From positions 1-11,572 of the forward strand of contig JAITBS010000158.1 in assembly GCA_031283515.1 (NCBI GenBank): a stretch of 11,572 bases of DNA, given 5' to 3'. The position numbers were made by a program, and so were the translations under genes. Positions 6,886-11,572 of this stretch are shown piece after piece (the stretch's first letter is position 1; the number at the start of each line of letters is the position of its first letter). Source of the stretch: Planctomycetaceae bacterium (GTDB taxonomy: Bacteria > Planctomycetota > Planctomycetia > Pirellulales > Thermoguttaceae). The notes under the pieces were generated by a model that saw nothing but the letters and a program-made list of their open reading frames with translations, was not told the DNA's origin and did not search any database.

Positions 6886-7250
6886 ATTGATTAGTACACT
6901 TCATAACATTTAATTCGTAAAAGTTCTTTCCTAAAAATAACAAAGATACGTAAAATATAGTATTTCTTTAATAACGATTATTTTATGGCTTTATGTTTTT
7001 CGAGTAAAACTGTATTAAATTTGATATACTCCACACACTTGAAATTTCGATTTTTGTTTTTTAATACGATTACGAGATGTACGGGATTTTCAAAGACAAA
7101 ATGCATTCCGTGTATTCCTATAAACCGAATTTTCAAGTGTAATGAGTATAACAATTGGTAAAATGCAAAAATGAGAGATTTGTTAATGTCCGTTTTGCTG
7201 TAGTTTTAGGAAAATGCAGTTCATAACATTACAATAAAAACGTGTTAATT
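6886..7250. other. Intergenic region before cassette B
   Basis: These 365 bases have no supportable gene. They contain a long imperfect inverted repeat (7019-7156), annotated separately. The 11-bp word TTCATAACATT occurs at both edges (6900-6910 and 7220-7230). The region presumably carries the promoter of cassette B, but I cannot place -35 and -10 boxes with confidence. Confidence 0.6.
7019..7156. repeat. Imperfect inverted repeat, 29-nt arms around an 80-nt core
   Basis: The arm at 7019-7047 pairs with 7128-7156 at 23 of 29 positions. The conserved parts are TATACTC and ACACTTGAAA. The core between them holds a smaller possible stem (ACGGGATTTT near 7081 with AAAAT...TCCGT near 7099-7112). 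It contains no open frame. It could be a MITE-like remnant, a structured RNA leader for the downstream gene, or a transcription stop. Confidence 0.5.
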
Positions 7251-8618
7251 ATGCAACAATTTAGAAATAATAAAAACCTCTTTGCCACAGTATTTAATGC
7301 CGTTCTTTATACTGCTATTGCTTTATCTGTATTTATAACTTTTGTGCAAAACGTGTTTGCACAAAATATTAACGTTCAAAAATATTTGGTGGAGATTGCC
7401 AAAGAAAATGCTTCACAGTTAAACATTCTAAAAGAAGAATCTTTTCATGTTATTTATTTGAAGCGATCTTTAGAACCTTCAAAAAATTCAAAAGATCACG
7501 CAGATGCAATCAATAGACAATTGAACAGATTTAATGAAAATTTGGAGCAAGATTTTGAACGATTAAAAATAGAACGTGAAAAAAATGGTATTTCTCTTGA
7601 TCTTGCAGAATATAAAAAACAACATGCGAAAAGGATTGCGATAATATCATCTGTGGCAATGTCATTTGAAACGGTGACAGTAGAATCCATTTTTTTCAAA
7701 AGAGATCAATTGAGACAAGAAATATTGACTATTAAAGATTCACGTCCCCTTGAAGAAATTCTTGCTGATATACAAGAGAAACCAGAATCAATTCGGGGTA
7801 TGCTTGTGTATTATATGTACGATAATGGTTTGTGTAGTACAAACGTTAGTATTGGTGATCATCCTCTTATACCGGATCCAAAATATTCTATTTCTGTTTC
7901 TGCGTTACTTGATGAAAAGGAATCTGTTATATTGCGATCAAAAGTTAATCTTGGAATTGTGAATCCTTCTAAAATAAACATAAATTTTTTACGTGAATTT
8001 GGACATAGATTTTTGTCGCAAAAAAAGATTGAATCTTTAATAACGAAAAATTTAGTTTCTTTTTCTATAATCGAAAATGAAGAAAAGGAAAAAGAAATCG
8101 TTTGTATTGTTGGAAAGCAAGGACACAATGAAAAAAGTCAAAGCGAAACTTATGTTGAATATCGTTTGTATTTGGATAAAGGTTATGCTATTTCTTCTTT
8201 TACAGCTTTACTAAATGGTGTTGTTCAATCTAAAATGCTTTACAAAAATTATACACAGATACAGAATAGTGTGTGGTTTCCTCAATATATTCTGGTTGAG
8301 ACTCGTGTGAAGCCAGACGATGTGGCAGATGCTTTTAATCGAGTTGAATATTTGCTTCTTAAACCTCCTTCATTAAAAGTAGAATTAGATGATTCTTTTT
8401 TTACAATTAATTTAACTGAACAAGAAAAGAAAGAAATTGAGCAAAAGGGTTCAATTCAAATTGCTCGTCGTGCTATTGAAGTACCAGAGGAGTTACGTCG
8501 GCAATCCGTAAAAGTTGCTAATGATTTTAAATGGCGTGTTGTATTAATGGTCATTGGTGTTATTTTTATTTTTCTTGCAATATTGTTTCGCCGTATAGGG
8601 GCGAAAAAAGACAAGTAA
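7251..8618 (+). CDS. LolA-like exported protein with C-terminal membrane anchor, cassette B copy
   Basis: The ATG at 7251 gives 455 aa; a GTG at 7242 would add three residues. No Shine-Dalgarno is seen. The signal peptide ends near NVFA (hydrophobic core YTAIALSVFITFV). The mature domain matches the cassette A protein throughout, for example KDSRPLEEILADI, ESIRGMLVYYMYDN, GYAISSFTALLNG and VWFPQYILVETRVKP. This beta-rich pattern resembles LolA/lipoprotein-sorting domains. After RRAIEVPEELRRQSVKVAND the chain ends in a transmembrane helix (WRVVLMVIGVIFIFLAILF) and basic RRIGAKKDK tail, so the domain should face the periplasm, anchored in the inner membrane. The protein diverges most from copy A in its N-terminal half and least at its C-terminus. 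It leads the cassette and is followed 34 bp later by the Cys-rich gene. Confidence 0.85.
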   Translation: MQQFRNNKNLFATVFNAVLYTAIALSVFITFVQNVFAQNINVQKYLVEIAKENASQLNILKEESFHVIYLKRSLEPSKNSKDHADAINRQLNRFNENLEQDFERLKIEREKNGISLDLAEYKKQHAKRIAIISSVAMSFETVTVESIFFKRDQLRQEILTIKDSRPLEEILADIQEKPESIRGMLVYYMYDNGLCSTNVSIGDHPLIPDPKYSISVSALLDEKESVILRSKVNLGIVNPSKININFLREFGHRFLSQKKIESLITKNLVSFSIIENEEKEKEIVCIVGKQGHNEKSQSETYVEYRLYLDKGYAISSFTALLNGVVQSKMLYKNYTQIQNSVWFPQYILVETRVKPDDVADAFNRVEYLLLKPPSLKVELDDSFFTINLTEQEKKEIEQKGSIQIARRAIEVPEELRRQSVKVANDFKWRVVLMVIGVIFIFLAILFRRIGAKKDK

Positions 8619-8621
8619 TCT

Positions 8622-8646
8622 TAATTTTTATTAAAATTAAAAGGAG
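8622..8646 (+). promoter_or_regulatory. Conserved AT-rich hairpin and Shine-Dalgarno, cassette B
   Basis: TTAATTTT (8622-8629) pairs with AAAATTAA (8634-8641) around a TATT loop and runs into AAGGAG (8641-8646), 6 nt before the ATG at 8653. The stem is identical to that of cassette A while the loop differs, which hints at selection on pairing, although overall identity here is high. Confidence 0.45.
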
Positions 8647-8652
8647 TTATTT

Positions 8653-8865
8653 ATGAAATCGTTTCTTCGTTTATTTTCATTTGGTAACCGTTACGTATCG
8701 GCAACATTCCTCTATCTGGGACTTGGTTTTATTTTGTTTGCCGTAACACCAGAACTTCCTCAATCTTTTGCACAATGTGATAGTTGTGAGGCTGGTTGCG
8801 GCGGCGAGGAACCATGTGAGGAAGGTTTAGTTTGTCAAAATGGTGAATGCGTTTGTCCAGACTAA
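8653..8865 (+). CDS. Small secreted Cys-rich protein, cassette B
   Basis: This 70-aa paralogue of the protein at 1926 differs by about 15 base changes and the loss of the last codon. All seven mature cysteines (42, 45, 49, 55, 61, 66, 68) are kept, while the signal-region Cys13 of copy A is Arg here. Changes in the mature peptide are few (ETGC to EAGC, QDG to QNG). Keeping the cysteines while a signal-region cysteine is lost argues that the seven mature thiols matter. The start is fixed by AAGGAG upstream. The DUF1573 gene begins 9 bp downstream. Confidence 0.8.
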   Translation: MKSFLRLFSFGNRYVSATFLYLGLGFILFAVTPELPQSFAQCDSCEAGCGGEEPCEEGLVCQNGECVCPD

Positions 8866-8874
8866 TATTTATTT

Positions 8875-9345
8875 ATGAAACATTTAGGAAATATTTGTTT
8901 TGTTATTGCACTTATTTTCTTTATTGCTGCAAGCGGAAATGTTTTGTACCGATATGGAAAAATTGTAAGCAACAAAATCTGGAAACCGCGTGTGGTTTGT
9001 GAAGTACCATTACATAATTTTGGTGCGGTAAATCTTGAAAAAGAATGTGTCCACGAATTTGTTCTCAAAAATAATGGAGGTAATGACCTTGTTATTCACA
9101 AAGTTTTGGTTGGTTGCGGTTCGTGTGTTGCTGTTGAAGATTTTACGAAAACACCAATATCGCCTTACAAAAACGGTACCGTTCGTCTTAGATTATTAAC
9201 GGCTCATCTCTTTGGTAAAATCTCTAAAGAGGTTGTTGTCAAAACGAATGATCCCAAGAATCCGAATTTGATTTTAACGCTTGAAGCGGAAATAATTCGT
9301 CCTAAAAAATTGGATAACAACGAAGTTGCGGAACAATCACCGTGA
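8875..9345 (+). CDS. Membrane-anchored DUF1573 protein, cassette B
   Basis: This 156-aa protein is nearly identical to the cassette A DUF1573 protein, with the same N-terminal membrane segment, HNFGAV and NNGGNDLVI strands, CGSC motif (Cys81, Cys84) and KTNDPKNPNLILTLEAEI. The C-terminal linker is five residues shorter, but both proteins end in EVAEQSP. In cassette A the MauE gene follows at once. Here sequence identity stops at GTGAATT (to 9348), just past the stop codon, where a repeat block begins. The downstream partner is therefore displaced by about 1.65 kb. Confidence 0.9.
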   Translation: MKHLGNICFVIALIFFIAASGNVLYRYGKIVSNKIWKPRVVCEVPLHNFGAVNLEKECVHEFVLKNNGGNDLVIHKVLVGCGSCVAVEDFTKTPISPYKNGTVRLRLLTAHLFGKISKEVVVKTNDPKNPNLILTLEAEIIRPKKLDNNEVAEQSP

Positions 9346-9363
9346 ATTTTAGGAATGTGGTTT

Positions 9364-9398
9364 TTCCGTCCCGTTAGGGACGACATGTTGGTAGAAAA
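9364..9398 (+). repeat. Palindromic unit 1 (forward)
   Basis: CGTCCC-GTTA-GGGACG stem followed by ACATGTTGGTAGAAAA. It matches the reverse complement of unit 4 at 29 of 35 positions. Confidence 0.8.
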
Positions 9399-9419
9399 AA
9401 AGAAACAAAAAAATAATCC

Positions 9420-9450
9420 GTGTCCCGTAGGGACACAATGTTGGTGAAAA
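9420..9450 (+). repeat. Palindromic unit 2 (forward)
   Basis: GTGTCCC-GTA-GGGACAC stem followed by AATGTTGGTGAAAA. It matches the reverse complement of unit 3 at 28 of 31 positions, with a 16-nt loop between the two. Confidence 0.85.
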
Positions 9451-9466
9451 TTATCTTTGAATCCTG

Positions 9467-9497
9467 TTTTCACCAACATTTCGTCCCTACGGGACAA
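9467..9497 (-). repeat. Palindromic unit 3 (inverted)
   Basis: TTTTCACCAACATTTC followed by GTCCC-TAC-GGGAC. It is the inverted partner of unit 2, and the pair can form a long hairpin. Confidence 0.85.
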
Positions 9498-9524
9498 ACA
9501 TCTTTAATCAATTAATCAACATTA

Positions 9525-9559
9525 TTTTCTACTAACATATTGTCCCTAAAGGGACAAAA
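9525..9559 (-). repeat. Palindromic unit 4 (inverted)
   Basis: TTTTCTACTAACATATT followed by GTCCC-TAAA-GGGAC. It is the inverted partner of unit 1 and shares its CTAC/GTAG variant, whereas units 2 and 3 share the CAC/GTG variant. Confidence 0.8.
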
Positions 9560-9626
9560 CACAATTCAATAGGCAATAAATATTGCCCCCCTAACAGGGT
9601 CAGAATTTGTTACCGTTTAAAATATT

Positions 9627-11015
9627 ATGAAACGTATTTTTCGATTTCTTTGTTTTAGTTCGATACCGTGTTGGGTTCTTTTGGGCTTGCTCTTAATTAC
9701 TCTTTCGGTTTTTGTACCGCAAACAGAAATAACCGCGTTTCGTGATGCGTGTTCCCGTAACGCTTGGATGCTTGGGACCCCTTTTTTGCCCGCATGGGTT
9801 GCGTTGCCGCAATGGATTCTGTTTCTTTGGTGTTTCTGCAACATGATTTTGTGGATTGTCAACCGGAATCGGAAATTTCATAACCAATCCCAACGTATGC
9901 CGTATCTGTCCGTTCCTTTTCTCGTGTTGACAATTTTTGTTTCTGTAACTTATTTTGCTCATCACAGCGATTATCTTAAAAAACTTTACGCTCCGCGTGA
10001 ATCTTTTATTCGCGATCCTGCCGCACTTAAATTGTTACGGCAAAGTACCGCCGAAGACGATTCTGTTGTTGATCGTTACGAAAAAATGGCAACGGATAAA
10101 CCGGTTCGAAGTAAAATTGAGGGGCGGCTTTGGAAAATTCCCGATCCGATTCGTCACAAATTTACCGAATTGCCTTATCAATATACCGGCGGTAAATACA
10201 AAAACGCAACAATAAAATATCGTCTCCGAATTCCTCCCGAACTTGAACCGGGTAAAAAATATCCGCTCATGGTCTGGCTTCACGGCGTCGGCGAAAGCGG
10301 CAGCAATAACGTTTCACAATTGTCTCACATGGAACCGCTTATTCCGTTCATTAACGGAGAACGTCAACGCGATTTCTTTATTCTTGCAACACAATGTCCC
10401 GCCAATAATAAACTTTGGGATCGTTCCACGACCAAAGAAGGCAAAGGCGATGCGCCGATGACGATTGCGATGGAAATTCTTGACCATGTGATTCGGCATT
10501 ATCCGGTGGATGAGCAATCGGTGAGTGTTTTGGGTTTTAGTTCGGGCGGTTACGGAGTTTGGTCGTTGGGGCGTGAATTTCCGGGACGTTTTGCCGCATT
10601 GGTTCCCATTTCCTGTAATCCGCACAAAAATATGTACAAATACGTTGTTGATAGCCGTACAACTGTTTGGGCATTCAACAACACCGGAGACAAAAGTATT
10701 GTTCATTCCCGTGTTCGGGAAGAAATCGAACAAATTCACAACAAAGGCGGAACAGCCTACATGACCACTTTTGAAACAAACGGTCACGAAGCATGGCGTA
10801 ACGCACTTCTTGAAACACCGCTCATCGATTGGCTGATGTGGATTCGACGTGATGCGCCGCCTGACCGTATTCCTTACGGTATGAATCCGACGGAACGACC
10901 AAAACATCAGATTTTCATGCTCTTTATTTTTCCGTTCTATTTATGTGGTCTGTTGTTATGCGTACCGCCAATCGTATTGCTTTTTGAAAAAATTATCAAA
11001 GATGAAATTACATAA
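9627..11015 (+). CDS. Alpha/beta-hydrolase (esterase-like) with N- and C-terminal membrane segments
   Basis: This 462-aa protein has three hydrophobic N-terminal segments (about 10-30, 60-79 and 93-111), then an alpha/beta-hydrolase domain of the esterase/dienelactone-hydrolase/PHB-depolymerase kind (about 195-408), and a C-terminal membrane helix (about 429-453). The catalytic set is visible: oxyanion-type LHG at 218-220, nucleophile Ser305 in GFSSG, Asp355 in NNTGD, His387 in NGHEAW. The domain should act on ester substrates at the membrane; the substrate is unknown. The first 19 coding bases and the 8 before them match the start of the cassette A MauE gene with one mismatch. The stop overlaps the next MauE gene, so this gene appears inserted into that gene's 5' end. 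Its base composition is closer to MauE/GT39 than to the AT-rich LolA-like genes. Confidence 0.85.
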   Translation: MKRIFRFLCFSSIPCWVLLGLLLITLSVFVPQTEITAFRDACSRNAWMLGTPFLPAWVALPQWILFLWCFCNMILWIVNRNRKFHNQSQRMPYLSVPFLVLTIFVSVTYFAHHSDYLKKLYAPRESFIRDPAALKLLRQSTAEDDSVVDRYEKMATDKPVRSKIEGRLWKIPDPIRHKFTELPYQYTGGKYKNATIKYRLRIPPELEPGKKYPLMVWLHGVGESGSNNVSQLSHMEPLIPFINGERQRDFFILATQCPANNKLWDRSTTKEGKGDAPMTIAMEILDHVIRHYPVDEQSVSVLGFSSGGYGVWSLGREFPGRFAALVPISCNPHKNMYKYVVDSRTTVWAFNNTGDKSIVHSRVREEIEQIHNKGGTAYMTTFETNGHEAWRNALLETPLIDWLMWIRRDAPPDRIPYGMNPTERPKHQIFMLFIFPFYLCGLLLCVPPIVLLFEKIIKDEIT

Positions 11016-11572
11016 TAACCGTTTCGGATTTGGTCAACTACGTTTTGTTATTGTTGCTGTTCTTTTTTTGGCTGCCGGATTGAAAGTACATCAATTAGCA
11101 ACAATTCCGTTACTGCCGCCAATACAAGGAAGTGTGTTTACTCCCTTGCTGGAATTTTTGAATCAGCGCAGTTTATTAATATTAGTTACAGAAGTTGAAA
11201 TTTTATTCGCATTACTTTTATGTTCCGGTATTTGGCGGAGTTGGACTTGGCTTGGGTCTTTGCTTTGTTTTTCTGCCTTTTCTCTTGTTTCGGCAATGAA
11301 AGGTTTAAGCGGTGAAGGCTCTTGCGGTTGTTTCGGAATTGTAACAGTTAATCCGCGGATCACAACAGCGATTGACGTGATTTTTGTTGCTCTTCTTATC
11401 ATTTTTCGCGAACATTCAAATTTCAGTTTCAATTTTTGTGTGAAGGAAAAACGAAAACTAATTTTTGTTTTGATTTTTTGGTTTGTTTTAGGTATTCCTT
11501 CTTTATTCGCAATGTTATCTTTAAAACAAGTTCATGTTTCACTTGGAACAGAAATGACCGTTGCTAACGGCA
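11002..11572 (+). CDS. MauE-thioredoxin fusion, cassette B, cut by the window edge
   Basis: The ATG at 11002 lies inside the hydrolase gene's last codons, giving a 14-bp overlap, and opens a frame of 190 codons with no stop to the window end. It starts MKLHNN and then matches the cassette A protein from FGFGQLRF onward, including HQLATIP, GEGSCGCFGIVTVNP and the later membrane helices up to LGTEMT. The first 12 or so residues differ from MKRFFRSKKIFC of copy A, so the original start has been replaced. The thioredoxin-like part with CPKC, if kept, lies beyond the window, as would any GT39 gene. The overlap suggests translational coupling to the hydrolase. Confidence 0.85.
   Translation, partial: MKLHNNRFGFGQLRFVIVAVLFLAAGLKVHQLATIPLLPPIQGSVFTPLLEFLNQRSLLILVTEVEILFALLLCSGIWRSWTWLGSLLCFSAFSLVSAMKGLSGEGSCGCFGIVTVNPRITTAIDVIFVALLIIFREHSNFSFNFCVKEKRKLIFVLIFWFVLGIPSLFAMLSLKQVHVSLGTEMTVANG

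Larger units (their letters stand above)
9349..9618. repeat. Insertion-like block of nested palindromic repeats
   Basis: In cassette A, DUF1573 and the next gene are joined by a 14-bp spacer. In cassette B the same flanks (GTGAATT on the left, AAAATATTATGAAACG on the right) are split by about 270 bp. The block has four related 31-35 bp units, each a GTCCC/GGGAC palindrome next to a TGTTGGT-type arm. Two are forward and two are inverted, so unit 1 pairs with unit 4 and unit 2 with unit 3. After them come two small hairpins, GGCAAT-AAAT-ATTGCC (9572-9587) and CCCT-AAC-AGGG (9589-9599). No open frame is present. The block resembles dispersed intergenic REP/BIME-type elements. Confidence 0.8.
7251..11572 (+). 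repeat. Duplicated cassette, copy B, interrupted
   Basis: Homology with copy A covers 7251-9348 and resumes at about 11021 through the window end, with a short patch at 9619-9645. The non-homologous inserts are the repeat block and the hydrolase gene. Confidence 0.85.

Noticed and set aside
9364..9559. CRISPR array
   Set aside because: The four units occur in both orientations, are internally palindromic and have unequal gaps; there are no regular spacers and no cas genes.
10314..10907. 197-codon open frame on the minus strand
   Set aside because: It lies wholly opposite the alpha/beta-hydrolase catalytic domain, whose motifs are clear on the plus strand.
11163..11432. Minus-strand open frame, also seen at 2827-3084
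   Set aside because: The frame is antisense to the conserved MauE domain in both copies, so its conservation follows from MauE constraint.

Overview
The window looks like AT-rich chromosomal DNA from a bacterium with an outer membrane, most likely Planctomycetota or a relative. This is inferred from gene content: DUF1573 proteins, a MauE-type membrane protein fused to a thioredoxin-like domain, a GT39/ArnT-like membrane glycosyltransferase with a DWGQD C-terminal motif, and LolA/outer-membrane-lipoprotein-sorting-like exported proteins. Only some genes have a clear Shine-Dalgarno sequence. Every intact gene is on the plus strand. I see no tRNA, rRNA, transposase or CRISPR array.

Layout. A short, possibly truncated exported protein (50-409) comes first. 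Cassette A (563-5303) follows: a LolA-like exported protein cut short by an in-frame TAG, a 71-aa secreted Cys-rich protein, a membrane-anchored DUF1573 protein, a MauE-thioredoxin fusion, and a GT39 glycosyltransferase that overlaps it. Next come a small winged-helix-like protein (5430-5819), a decayed remnant of another MauE/GT39 pair (5915-6235), and a 199-aa exported protein whose mature part has 14 cysteines (6286-6885). A 365-bp intergenic region with a long inverted repeat separates these from cassette B (7251 onward). Cassette B repeats LolA-like, Cys-rich and DUF1573 in the same order. There the unit is interrupted: a ~270-bp block of nested palindromic repeats (9349-9618) and an alpha/beta-hydrolase gene with membrane segments (9627-11015) lie before the second MauE-thioredoxin gene, which starts at 11002 and runs off the window edge.

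How the genes may work together (inference). The conserved unit is an exported substrate-like or sensor-like protein, a tiny Cys-rich secreted protein, and two membrane proteins with redox-type cysteine motifs (CGSC in DUF1573; CGC and CPKC in MauE-thioredoxin), all in tight operon spacing. A plausible reading is a cell-envelope module in which MauE-thioredoxin, perhaps with DUF1573, handles disulfides of the Cys-rich peptide. The locus is evolving actively: two full copies plus one fossil copy, an insertion separating genes of copy B, a nonsense codon in copy A, and uneven divergence along the duplication.
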